Shown here piece after piece: positions 25,980-34,173 of a stretch of DNA of 34,258 nucleotides (position 1 is the first letter of the stretch; every line of letters begins with the position of its first letter). The notes below the pieces were generated by a model. That model was not told the DNA's origin. It was given only the letters and a program-made list of their open reading frames with translations, and searched no databases. The DNA is from Caldilineaceae bacterium bin5 (GTDB taxonomy: Bacteria > Chloroflexota > Anaerolineae > Caldilineales > Caldilineaceae): assembly GCA_002238445.1 (NCBI GenBank), contig MPML01000055.1, forward strand, positions 1 through 34,258, in the 5' to 3' direction. A program made the position numbers and the translations under genes.

Positions 25980-28451
25980 TCAATCTGCCTCCTCGAATTC
26001 CTCACCCAGCCCCAACGCCTGCACCTGCGCCCGCAGAAAAAAACGTCTGTAAGCACGCACCTCCGCCAGCAACGCCTTCAACTCCTCCTGTAATAGCGCA
26101 CGCTCCTCACTGTCACTCTCCCTCCCATCCCCCGGCCTGATGCGCGCAACATCGCCGCTTTCCCAACCTTGGATACGCAACAGACCCTTCCGTTCTAGCC
26201 ACAGCAGGCTGCAACGAATGACCTCTTCCGTTACCCCGATGCGAGCGGCCAGCCTGTCAATCGGGAGCAGACCATCCTCGACCTTGTCGCCCTGTGCCCC
26301 ATCCGTGCCAGTCTGCATTGACCACTTGGCCATCCCTGCCACCTGCTTCAGTACCGCGTCGGGCTGCGCCTCGGCCGTGTCCCGGCCTATCAGATAAAGT
26401 TCAGAAGGGGCGAGCCTCTCCACCAACCAGTCCAGCAACTCCGGCGACGGCGGACTGCTCCAAAACACCACCGCACCGCCCGCTTCCGCCTCGGCGGCCT
26501 CCAGCCGCGACTGAAACGGAACCTCACCCAAACGCATACCTTCAGCAAACCACACCGCGCTGTCGAAACTGGGCAGCTCGGCCACCCCTACGCCCTCGCG
26601 GCGCAGATCATGGAGCTTCCACTGTCCCGCCTGTCCATCCGCCGAACCTGCCGCCGCGGCCAGGCGCGCCGAACGCTCCGCCGGCCTGATCGCTTCGAGC
26701 GTCAGCTGCGGCGTCCGTTCACCGCCATACTCATTGACGCTCAGCGTATATGCTATGTCTACAGGGCTGCTGGGCAGCTCCAAGTCTGCGCTGCGCCACC
26801 ACAATACCGTCTGCTTCCGCTCCTCCCCGTCCTGCAACAGCAGCCGCCTGTGCACGCCTTCCCGCCCGATCCGGCGGTCCTGAACCACAGTCAGGCCGCG
26901 GCTGACAAATTTCGGCAGTGGGTTGCCGTTGCCGAAAGGAGCAAGCCTTTCGATCTCTTCCACCATCGACAGGCTCAACTCGGAAAAGGGCAGCGCCGCG
27001 TCGATAAGCAGACCTTCCGGCCCTGAATCAATACGGTGCCGGTCGATCTGACGGCTCAGCTCGCGGCGAAAGCGGTCAATGTTCGCCGCCTCCAACGTCA
27101 CGCCCGCCGCGCCCGGGTGCCCGCCGTGGTGGAGCAGCAGATCCGCGCACGCCGCGATCGACGCGCCGATATCCACCCCAGGCGTGCTGCGCGCGCTGCC
27201 CCGCGCCGGCTCCTCCGGTGGGCTGCACAGCAGCACCGTCGGCTTGTGATACTCCTCAACCAGCCGCGATGCCACGATACCGATGATTCCTGCATGCCAG
27301 TTGGGATTGGCAAGAACGATCGCATTGAAGTCCAGCAGAACGGGGTCCCGCTCCAGCATGTCAAAAGCCGTCTGCGCGATCTGGCTGGTCAGCAGCCGCC
27401 TCTCGTTGTTCAGCCGCTCCATCCGCGCAGCCAGCTGCCCCGCGCGGATCGCGTCACTGGTGGTCAGCAGTTCGACCGCCACCGTCGCATCATCCAGCCG
27501 CCCCAGCGCGTTCATGCGCGGCCCGATCTGAAAGCCAATCGACTGCGCATCTACACTTTCCGGCGAAAGACGAGCGCTCTCCATCAGCGCCTTCAAACCG
27601 ATCCGTTCCGTCCGCCGCAACCTGTCCAACCCAACCTGAAGCAGGTAACGAGTGTCATGCATCTGCTCCGCCACATCGGCAACAATACCCAACGCAACCA
27701 GATCAAGGAACTGGGCCGCACCATCGGCATCTCCCGCCAGCTCGTATAGCTGCTGCACCAGCTTGAAAGCCACGCCCACCCCGGGCAGCGTGCGCAGCGG
27801 ATCGCCGGCGCGCAGAAACTTGGGATTGACGATCGCGTCTGCCCGGCGCACGCTCTGGTCTCCAACCAGTTCTGCCGGTTCCCCGCAGGGGGGGTCCGCG
27901 CCTGCTTCGACGTCCGCGAACTCGGCCGGCAAGTCATGGTGGTCCGTCACAACAACCGTCAGTCCCGCATCCTTGGCAATCCCGATCCCCGTCCCATCGG
28001 CAATGCCTGTGTCGCAGGTCAGCAGCACGTGCGGCTCGAAACTCGCATCTTCCAACAACGCGCGCAGCTTCAGAGCGTGGATTCCGTGCCCTTCACTGAA
28101 GCGATTCGGCACATGAAAGCGGACCCGTTCCGGCCCCGCCAACTCCTGCAGCGCCGCCACCAGCACCGTCGTGCTCGTCTGGCCGTCCACATCGAAGTCC
28201 CCCCACACCAGGAAGTTCTTACCCTCGTGGATCGCATCGAACAGCGTATGTGCAGCCCGCTCCAGCCCAACCAGCGCGCTCGGCCGCGCCGGCCTGTAGC
28301 CCCCGCTGTCCAGAAAAGGCAGAGCCTTTTCCGGCGTATCGAACGCCCGCTGCGCCAGCAATTCCGCCACCAGCGGATGCCCACCCACCGCCGCGCGCAG
28401 CGCCGCCGAAGGCTTAACATGTGGCTTCAGGATCCAGGGTTGGGAAGGCAT
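25980..28451 (-). CDS. recJ: RecJ-like single-stranded-DNA exonuclease, extended
   Basis: This 823-residue DHH-family 5'-3' exonuclease acts in recombination and repair. The phosphoesterase motifs are GDFDVDGQTS (84-93), CDTG (146-149), DHH (170-172), and the DHHA1 block HHGGHPGAAG (441-450). The segment PNWHAGIIGIVASRLVEEY is also diagnostic. Between DHH and the usual AIVNPK there are about 18 extra residues (AGADPPCGEPAELVGDQS). The protein is longer than E. coli RecJ because of about 220 extra C-terminal residues, which include a winged-helix-like stretch (IDRLAARIGVTEEVIRCSLLW) and an acidic/aromatic tail. Start ATG 28451 is the only reasonable one; no strong ribosome site is seen. It lies downstream of a nuclease gene on the same strand. 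Confidence 0.93.
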   Translation of the reverse strand: MPSQPWILKPHVKPSAALRAAVGGHPLVAELLAQRAFDTPEKALPFLDSGGYRPARPSALVGLERAAHTLFDAIHEGKNFLVWGDFDVDGQTSTTVLVAALQELAGPERVRFHVPNRFSEGHGIHALKLRALLEDASFEPHVLLTCDTGIADGTGIGIAKDAGLTVVVTDHHDLPAEFADVEAGADPPCGEPAELVGDQSVRRADAIVNPKFLRAGDPLRTLPGVGVAFKLVQQLYELAGDADGAAQFLDLVALGIVADVAEQMHDTRYLLQVGLDRLRRTERIGLKALMESARLSPESVDAQSIGFQIGPRMNALGRLDDATVAVELLTTSDAIRAGQLAARMERLNNERRLLTSQIAQTAFDMLERDPVLLDFNAIVLANPNWHAGIIGIVASRLVEEYHKPTVLLCSPPEEPARGSARSTPGVDIGASIAACADLLLHHGGHPGAAGVTLEAANIDRFRRELSRQIDRHRIDSGPEGLLIDAALPFSELSLSMVEEIERLAPFGNGNPLPKFVSRGLTVVQDRRIGREGVHRRLLLQDGEERKQTVLWWRSADLELPSSPVDIAYTLSVNEYGGERTPQLTLEAIRPAERSARLAAAAGSADGQAGQWKLHDLRREGVGVAELPSFDSAVWFAEGMRLGEVPFQSRLEAAEAEAGGAVVFWSSPPSPELLDWLVERLAPSELYLIGRDTAEAQPDAVLKQVAGMAKWSMQTGTDGAQGDKVEDGLLPIDRLAARIGVTEEVIRCSLLWLERKGLLRIQGWESGDVARIRPGDGRESDSEERALLQEELKALLAEVRAYRRFFLRAQVQALGLGEEFEEAD

Positions 28452-28618
28452 TACAAGTTGGGGACAGAACTGAGAAAGGCCAAGGGATTCCCTTTTAGCA
28501 CTGCATTCTTAAGACAGGGCTTCACTGCAAAACGGGTTCAAACGCCATCTACCGATTCAGGAAATCTGCAATCTTGGTAAAATAGTTTCTTCAACCTTCT
28601 CGAAAACAACACTGCCCT

Positions 28619-28815
28619 TCACACGGAAACCAGCTCAAAGAAAAGTTTCGAAACATCAATATGTTCACCCGCATGCTCGATCGTTACGCTGAAAATCTTC
28701 CCTTCGGTGCAGACTTCAATCAAACATCCTCATTCACATCGCCGGTTTCAACGATCTTCCCGTCCGAAAAACTGATCAGGAGCGTATCTGTACCCTGAAA
28801 GTATTTTACATCCAT
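28619..28815 (-). pseudogene. DUF2283-like small gene with one-base frameshift
   Basis: ATG 28815 reads MDVKYFQGTDTLLISFSDGK, then IVETGDVNEDV and a stop. Shifting by one base at the AAA run 28722-28724 continues as LIEVCTEGKIFSVTIEHAGE and on to a stop at 28619. The joined 65-residue peptide matches the DUF2283 pattern: YD/F-x-x-x-D-T-L-x-I-x-x-S, G-K-x-V-E-T, and a later D/E-G-K-I. Members are small beta-rich proteins, often antitoxin-like partners of DUF4258. GGGAG lies a few bases before the ATG. One missing base breaks it; a sequencing error is possible. No DUF4258 partner is visible. Confidence 0.65.
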
Positions 28816-28848
28816 TTCGCTCCCGCAATGGTGTACAGCGAGTCTTGC

Positions 28849-29844
28849 CTAGAACGCCAGCTCCTGCACTTCCTCCAACGTGAATTCCAGCTCTCTCTCC
28901 AAATCCACGTCGGAAAACTCCTCCTCGTCGTACGCTTCCAGGTCTCCCGCCACAGTGCCGCGGTCGCAGTGCGAGCGATAGATGCAATAGCTACAGTAAC
29001 GCTTCCGATTCTCATCAGTATCCGGCACCTTAGGGAAGTCCCTTACTTTTTCCCCGCGCAGAATCTCATTCAGTATCTGCCCGAACCGGTCGCGAATGTC
29101 AGCATGCTTAGCACTGTCGTAACGAAAAGCTTCAACATCGGCCGGCGCCGCAGTGAACCAGTACCGCATCTCCACCTGCTCTGGCGCCAATGGACCCCAG
29201 GGCAGTCCCGCGCTCGCCTCCACCAGCACAAACGGATACACCAGCGTCTGCATGCGCTGCCGCAACATCGAACGCCGTGTCACCCGCTTAGTGGTCTTCC
29301 AGTCGAGAATCACCGCGCGCCGGTCTTCCCCTTCTCCACCCACCGCGATCATGTCGTAGCGAGCCGCCAACCGGTACTGGCCGCCCTCCACCGCCAAAGG
29401 CGCGCTCAATACACGCTCGACCTCAACCACGTCCGTCGGTAAGTCGGCCGGCCGGTGCCGCAAATAGCTCTCGAACCATTCATCCAAAGGATAATCCAGC
29501 CCCTCAGTCAGCAAATCAGTCGACAATCCGGCCTCTGCCCGTTCCACCAGTTGATGAAACTGTCTCCCCTGTCTCATCATCTGCTCATGCGCGTCGTAGG
29601 GCGCGGCCTCTAACGCCGGCCACGAAAGCTGCTCCACATAGGCCAGCCAGAACCGGCGCGGGCAGTTCACATACGATTGCAAGCTCGACTGGCTGAAGGC
29701 AAAGGTCGAGGGGAGATCTAAAGGCACGGGGAACTGTTCTCTCTGTATGTCCGGGCGGCACATAAACGATTGGTACCTGCCGTCATTGTAGCACACAAGT
29801 TCGCGCCCCCTCAACCGAATCAGCAAGTTAGACCGCATCCCCAA
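28849..29844 (-). CDS. PD-(D/E)XK nuclease with Fe-S cysteines (Cas4/AddB-like)
   Basis: This 331-residue protein has FSQSSLQSYVNCPRRFWLA near the N-terminus (C61), catalytic D164 in ARYDMI, and ILDWKTTK (D181, K183), followed by QRMQTLVYP. Three more cysteines, CSYCIYRSHC (C284, C287, C293), complete the four-Cys pattern that holds a 4Fe-4S cluster in AddB/Cas4-type nucleases (PDDEXK_1). The frame opens at TTG 29844; ATG 29838 has GGGG directly before it, and ATG 29763 (MCRPDIQREQF) is also reasonable, so the first 27 residues are uncertain. It shares strand with RecJ, so joint DNA-end processing is plausible. No CRISPR array is nearby. Confidence 0.88.
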   Translation of the reverse strand: MGMRSNLLIRLRGRELVCYNDGRYQSFMCRPDIQREQFPVPLDLPSTFAFSQSSLQSYVNCPRRFWLAYVEQLSWPALEAAPYDAHEQMMRQGRQFHQLVERAEAGLSTDLLTEGLDYPLDEWFESYLRHRPADLPTDVVEVERVLSAPLAVEGGQYRLAARYDMIAVGGEGEDRRAVILDWKTTKRVTRRSMLRQRMQTLVYPFVLVEASAGLPWGPLAPEQVEMRYWFTAAPADVEAFRYDSAKHADIRDRFGQILNEILRGEKVRDFPKVPDTDENRKRYCSYCIYRSHCDRGTVAGDLEAYDEEEFSDVDLERELEFTLEEVQELAF

Positions 29845-30071
29845 ATAAACGTCATCGTGCCCCTCACGACTGCACCCCGCCTACATGGCTGTTCAAGGCA
29901 ACCAGCGCTCAGAAACTAGCCGTCAATCCTTTGCCACTGCCATATTCCCAAAAGCCCTTCCGCTTGCGGGAAACGCCTTCTTCGCATACCATCAGAGAAC
30001 CATCGCGCCCTACCCGAACCGCGGCGCACCCATCCAAGCCATCCGGATCCACCAGTTGAGGAATTAGCCAT

Positions 30072-30869
30072 ATGAGCAGGCCCACCCACGACTATTCTGC
30101 CATCGAGGTCCCCTCCGCCGGCGTCTCCCTGCCCGTCGACGGCGGCCCTGTCACCCGCCCGTCCGCGGACCTTATAGAGCAGTTGCATGATGTCAGCACC
30201 GCCACCGCCAGCGCCACCATGCACCGCTTTGGCATCCGCCACACCTTCATCCAGGGCCCCCTTCCGCGCACACCCGGCGCCAAAGTCGTGGGCCCGGCCG
30301 TAACGCTCGCCTTTATGCCCCAACGTGAAGATGTCTTTTCCGGCGCCGCCCAGGAAGGCGCCGAAAAACGCGGCGCACTCTGGGCCGTCTTCGAGACCGT
30401 CGAAACCGGCGACATCCTCGTCATCCAGGCCTTCGCCAGCCGCTATACCGGCTGCGTCGGCGAAATGCTGGCCACCTACTTCAAAGGCCGCGGCGGCGCA
30501 GGTATCGTCGTCGACGGCTGCGTGCGCGACTGGCCCAACATCCAGCAAGTCGGCGTACCCCTCTGGACCGTCGGCTTTACGCCCAACTACGCCTCCCAGG
30601 CCGAGCTGTTCCCCTGGGGGTTGAACGTTCCCGTCAACATCAGCAACGTACTCGTTCTGCCGGGCGACGCCATTATCGCCGACGACGACGGCGCCGTCGT
30701 CGTCCCCCGCCAGATGATCCCTCTCGTCCTGGAGCACACGCTCGAACACGAAGAGTGGGAAGTCTTCAGCCGTATCAAACTGGCCGAAGGCGGCGCTCTC
30801 AGCAAATACTACCCGCTCAACGACGAGGGTTGGGCCGAGTATGAGGAATGGAAGAAGCAAAACGGATAA
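30072..30869 (+). CDS. RraA-like family protein (HMG aldolase-like)
   Basis: This 265-residue protein starts at ATG 30072, preceded by TGAGGAA. The family core is present: STATASATMHRFGI, GPAVTLAF, then AGIVVDGCVRDWPNI (the DGxxRD motif that binds the metal-bound oxo-acid) and DDDGAVVVPRQ. Proteins of this family either act as 4-hydroxy-4-methyl-2-oxoglutarate/oxaloacetate aldolases or regulate RNase E; length and neighbours favour the enzyme class. An AraD1-type hydrolase gene starts 43 bases later, so sugar-acid or aromatic-acid breakdown is likely. Retro-aldol cleavage of an oxo-acid to pyruvate is the expected chemistry. Confidence 0.88.
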   Translation: MSRPTHDYSAIEVPSAGVSLPVDGGPVTRPSADLIEQLHDVSTATASATMHRFGIRHTFIQGPLPRTPGAKVVGPAVTLAFMPQREDVFSGAAQEGAEKRGALWAVFETVETGDILVIQAFASRYTGCVGEMLATYFKGRGGAGIVVDGCVRDWPNIQQVGVPLWTVGFTPNYASQAELFPWGLNVPVNISNVLVLPGDAIIADDDGAVVVPRQMIPLVLEHTLEHEEWEVFSRIKLAEGGALSKYYPLNDEGWAEYEEWKKQNG

Positions 30870-30912
30870 TCCAGCAACCGAAATCTGCGCCACCGAGAAG
30901 GAGCAAGCGCAT

Positions 30913-31728
30913 ATGTATCTCACTCGACACAGTACACCCGCCGGGCCGCGCTGGGCCGTGGACGGGAAACTGCTTCCCGCCGGCGTCACGCTCAGCACGC
31001 TTCTGGCCCTTCCCGCCAACAAGCTGCCTTCACTGCTGACCGAGCTTGCAACAAACGATGCCGCCGCCGGCGCACTGCTCGCGCCGCTCGATGACCAGCA
31101 GGAAGTCTGGGGCAGCGGCGTCACCTACCTGCGCAGCCGTGATGCCCGCAAGGCCGAATCCGAAACCGCGGCCGACGTATATCAGCAGGTCTACGACGCC
31201 GCACGCCCCGAAATCTTCTTCAAGCAAATAGGCTGGCGCACAGTCGGCCACGGCCAACCCGTCCGCATCCGCGCCGACACCACCTGGAACGTGCCCGAGC
31301 CCGAGCTGTGTCTCGTCATCAACGCCGCCGGTCAGATCGTCGGCTACACCGTCGGCAACGACATGTCCAGCCGCGACATCGAAGGCGAAAATCCCCTCTA
31401 CCTCCCCCAGGCCAAAACCTATGACGGCTCGGCCGGAGTCGGCCCCGGCATCCGCCTCGTCGCAGCCGACGCGCTCACCGACCTCGCCATCAGCCTCGAA
31501 ATCGAACGGGACGGAGCAATCGCCTTCGCCGGCGAAACTTCCACCAGCCAGATGAAGCGCACCTTCCCCGATCTCGCCGAATACCTGGTGCGCGAGCTGG
31601 CTTTCCCCTACGGAGCCCTGCTCATGACCGGCACCGGCATCGTCCCGCCCGACGAGTTCACCCTGCAAAGCGGCGATATCGTCCGGATAACGATCGACGG
31701 CATGACCCTGGAGAATTCGATAGCCTGA
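30913..31728 (+). CDS. Fumarylacetoacetate-hydrolase-family protein, AraD1 type
   Basis: This 271-residue protein starts at ATG 30913 (AAGGAG at 30898-30903); the longer frame from 30841 overlaps the previous gene and is unlikely. Residues PEIFFKQIGWRTVGHG, WNVPEPELCLVI (the metal-binding E-x-E), GYTVGNDMSSRDIEGENP and LPQAKTYDGSAG are characteristic of the FAH fold in the AraD1-like subset. That subset acts on 2-keto-3-deoxy sugar acids such as 2-keto-3-deoxy-arabinonate or close relatives. It follows an RraA-like aldolase, which supports oxidative sugar-acid catabolism. The exact reaction (dehydration, hydrolysis or isomerisation) cannot be fixed from sequence. Confidence 0.88.
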   Translation: MYLTRHSTPAGPRWAVDGKLLPAGVTLSTLLALPANKLPSLLTELATNDAAAGALLAPLDDQQEVWGSGVTYLRSRDARKAESETAADVYQQVYDAARPEIFFKQIGWRTVGHGQPVRIRADTTWNVPEPELCLVINAAGQIVGYTVGNDMSSRDIEGENPLYLPQAKTYDGSAGVGPGIRLVAADALTDLAISLEIERDGAIAFAGETSTSQMKRTFPDLAEYLVRELAFPYGALLMTGTGIVPPDEFTLQSGDIVRITIDGMTLENSIA

Positions 31729-31832
31729 GAAGCGACAAAGAAAAGAAATCCCGCCGCCGGCACGTACTTGCTCTTAACCTGATCGCCAGAATGTGCCGTC
31801 CGTGCGGAACTATTCGAGGGGAGATTCACGAA

Positions 31833-32090
31833 GTGGCTACATTGGCGCGCAACAAGGTTGAGTTGGCGCAGGTAGTTTCTCGGGATCCCGAAGTCCACAG
31901 CGGCGACCTCGTGTTCGCCGGCACGCGCGTTCCCGTTGAGACACTCGTGGCCTATCTCATAAAGGGTTCTTCGATCGAAGAATTCCTATTGGATTTTCCC
32001 ACTGTCGAACGATGGCAGGTTGAGTCGTATCTTGAGTTCTCACCCGCAGCACTTGATCACTTGCGATTGGATCATGCGAGTACTGCTTGA
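31833..32090 (+). CDS. DUF433 antitoxin-like protein
   Basis: This 85-residue protein starts at GTG 31833, supported by GGGGAGA about 9 bases upstream; an in-frame ATG at 31791 lacks a ribosome site. The core VSRDPEVHSGDLVFAGTRVP, then VETLVAYLIKGSSIEEFLLD and FPTVERWQVESYLEF, is the DUF433 pattern, a small winged-helix DNA-binding antitoxin family. The usual partner is a DUF5615 PIN-like toxin encoded just downstream and overlapping. Here a toxin-like start overlaps the stop but is truncated after 18 residues, so this is probably an orphan antitoxin. Confidence 0.9.
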   Translation: MATLARNKVELAQVVSRDPEVHSGDLVFAGTRVPVETLVAYLIKGSSIEEFLLDFPTVERWQVESYLEFSPAALDHLRLDHASTA

Positions 32091-32130
32091 CATGTATCTC
32101 GACAATCCATCTATCAAACCTCCCACATAA
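32074..32130 (+). pseudogene. Truncated DUF5615-like toxin start
   Basis: ATG 32074 lies 17 bases inside the DUF433 gene. It reads MRVLLDMYLDNPSIKPPT and stops at 32128-32130. The opening MRVLLD matches the usual MKLLLDEN/MRILLDE start of DUF5615 PIN-like toxins, whose first Asp is catalytic, but the rest of the domain is missing. It is a decayed toxin gene, or, less likely, chance. Confidence 0.6.
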
Positions 32131-32192
32131 CCTGGATTTTCAACCCTGCTTCACGACCTCTGAACGTCCTTCACATCCAACAGGAACCTCCA

Positions 32193-33617
32193 ATGGACCG
32201 TCCCAATATCCTCCTCTTCCTCACCGACGACCACGGCCAGTGGGCAAATGGATGCTATGGCAACAGCGAACTGCAGACGCCCAATCTGGACCGGCTAGCC
32301 ACCGAAGGAGTCCGATTCGCCGATGCCTTCACCCCCTGCCCCGTCTGCTCGCCCGCCCGCGCCTGCCTCATGACCGGGCGCACGCCCTCGCAGGTTGGCA
32401 TCCACGACTGGCTGCAGGAGGCCGAACCCGTCATCGGCGACCATAACTGGCTGGCCGCAGAAGAGACCCTGCCGCAACTCCTGTCCGGCGCCGGCTACCA
32501 CTGCGGTCTCTCAGGCAAATGGCACATGGGGCGTTCGCACCGCACACCGCCCGGCTTCGACTGGGCCTTCGGCCTTCCCCGCTGGCAAGGCGCCCATAAC
32601 GACCGCTACACCTATCACCTCAACGGCCAGCCCCTGGAACTGACCGGCAACAAGAGCACGCTTATCACCGATCACGCCCTCCAGTTCCTCGACGACGCGC
32701 CCCCGGATCAACCCTTTTTCCTCAAGGTAGGCTACATCGCCACCCACTCCCCCTACCAGGCCGAAACCCATGACCCGGAGTTGACCGCCCGCTTCGAAGA
32801 CGCCGCCTTCACCGACATTCCCCCCTACCATCCCCATCCGTGGCAGCGCAACGAGGGCTTGGCCGGCGGCTTCCAACCGACCGATCAGCAGATTCGCAGC
32901 CGCTACATCGGCTACTACACCGCCGTAGCCGAGATCGACCGCGAGGTAGGCCGGCTGTTGAGCAGGCTCGAACAAGACGACAGCCACGACAATACCGTCA
33001 TTATCTACACTTCGGACCATGGCTGCTCGGTAGGCCAAAACGGCTTCTGGGGCAAAGGCAACAGCACCCGGCCTCTCAATATGTACGAGATTTCAACCCG
33101 CGTCCCCCTGATGATCCGCGCCCCGGGCCTAGTGCAAGCCGGACAGGTCAGCGAGCGCTGCGTCGATCATTACGACACCTTCAGCACCATCTGTGACTGG
33201 GCAGGGATCTCTCTCGACGAGAGCCGCAACTATGCCGGCGCCAGCTACGCCCATCTGCTCGACGGCAGCGGCCGCGGCGCATGGGACGATACCCGCTACG
33301 GCGAATACGGCGACCTGCGCATGGTGCGCACACGTCAGCACAAGTTCGTCAAACGCTATCCCGACGGCCCCCACGACCTGTACGAACTGGACACCGATCC
33401 CGGTGAACAGCTCAACCGTGCCGGCTGGGACGAATTCGCAGCTATCCAGGATGGGCTGGAACAGCAGCTGGAAGAGTGGTACAGCTGCCATCAGGAGTCA
33501 ACCAGCACCGGCCTGCGCATAAAGTATCAACGCACCCACAATCGCAATGAAGCCTGGCGAGATGGCATCCGTGAAAGGCGCGGCCTGCAAGTGTATGAGA
33601 AGTGGCAAGAAGCCTGA
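32193..33617 (+). CDS. Type I sulfatase
   Basis: This 474-residue member of the alkaline-phosphatase-like superfamily should remove sulfate esters from a carbohydrate or other substrate. Metal ligands D12-D13 stand in LLFLTDDHG. C52 in CSPAR (C52-R56) is the formylglycine-forming CxPxR motif, followed by TGR; GKWHMG (109-113 region) and SDHG (274-277) complete the active site. There is no signal peptide, so it probably works in the cytoplasm or on imported sulfated sugars. AGGAA precedes ATG 32193. It follows a sugar-acid module (RraA-like, AraD1-type) and the DUF433 gene. A hairpin follows the stop. Activation needs a formylglycine-generating or anaerobic maturase enzyme, not present here. 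Confidence 0.93.
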   Translation: MDRPNILLFLTDDHGQWANGCYGNSELQTPNLDRLATEGVRFADAFTPCPVCSPARACLMTGRTPSQVGIHDWLQEAEPVIGDHNWLAAEETLPQLLSGAGYHCGLSGKWHMGRSHRTPPGFDWAFGLPRWQGAHNDRYTYHLNGQPLELTGNKSTLITDHALQFLDDAPPDQPFFLKVGYIATHSPYQAETHDPELTARFEDAAFTDIPPYHPHPWQRNEGLAGGFQPTDQQIRSRYIGYYTAVAEIDREVGRLLSRLEQDDSHDNTVIIYTSDHGCSVGQNGFWGKGNSTRPLNMYEISTRVPLMIRAPGLVQAGQVSERCVDHYDTFSTICDWAGISLDESRNYAGASYAHLLDGSGRGAWDDTRYGEYGDLRMVRTRQHKFVKRYPDGPHDLYELDTDPGEQLNRAGWDEFAAIQDGLEQQLEEWYSCHQESTSTGLRIKYQRTHNRNEAWRDGIRERRGLQVYEKWQEA

Positions 33618-33631
33618 TATAGACAGCAGAA

Positions 33632-33652
33632 AGGAGCGCATTCCGCGCTCCT
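33632..33652 (+). terminator. Hairpin after sulfatase gene
   Basis: AGGAGCGC (33632-33639) pairs with GCGCTCCT (33645-33652) around the loop attcc, 15 bases beyond the stop. There is no T tract. It sits between convergent genes and could serve both. Confidence 0.5.
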
Positions 33653-33696
33653 GAGGGTGGAAACACCTGCTGTCAGATCGGATGTGAGCAGGCCTG

Positions 33697-34173
33697 CTAC
33701 AGGCCGTGCCATTCGCCGCTTCGGAACCAACTCAGGAAGACCTTTCGATCCTCCGCATCGGCAATGGCATCTCCGGCGCCCTGGGCCTGCCCCTTGGCCT
33801 TACGCGCCGCGTCCATTTCTCCGGCCGCGGCGTAGGCCCTCGCCAAAGCATCATAGGCGAAAGCATAGTCCCAATCTTCCATCTGATCCGAATTGGCTTT
33901 GATCAGCTCCAGACACCGGCGCGCGTGTCGCAGGGCTGCCTCGCCTAACCCCGCCGCCGCATAGACACTTGCCACCACAAACTCTCCGCGGGCATGATTG
34001 GCTACCGTGCCCACCTGCATCCAGTGATAGCAACTGGCGTGGGCCGCATGAATGTACGGTTCGCTCGACGCCGGTGTCACCAGCCCAGCGTCTAGGGCGT
34101 CCATTGTGCTGTTATTCAGATCAATGCCAAACCAACGCTGGGCTTTGGCAACATCGAACGGCGCTTCACGCAT
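33697..34173 (-). CDS. Small TPR-like helical protein, unknown function
   Basis: This 158-residue protein starts at ATG 34173, preceded by AGGAATAGGA. It is mostly alpha-helical. Segments such as EFVVASVYAAAGLGEAALRH, ARRCLELIKANS and YAFAYDALARAYAAAGEMDA, followed by ARKAKGQAQ, resemble two tetratricopeptide repeats, and it ends KVFLSWFRSGEWHGL. TPR pairs usually mediate protein-protein contact. It is convergent with the sulfatase, with a hairpin between the stops. No enzyme motif is seen and the partner is unknown. Confidence 0.75.
   Translation of the reverse strand: MREAPFDVAKAQRWFGIDLNNSTMDALDAGLVTPASSEPYIHAAHASCYHWMQVGTVANHARGEFVVASVYAAAGLGEAALRHARRCLELIKANSDQMEDWDYAFAYDALARAYAAAGEMDAARKAKGQAQGAGDAIADAEDRKVFLSWFRSGEWHGL

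Noticed and set aside
25462..26056. Repetitive - strand ORFs (Lys/Gly/Arg/Glu-rich) in the TTCGYGG array
   Set aside because: They translate DNA repeats whose unit is not a multiple of three; typical spurious ORFs.
29916..31124. 402-aa - strand ORF opposite the RraA-like gene
   Set aside because: Antisense of a gene with full family motifs and a ribosome site.
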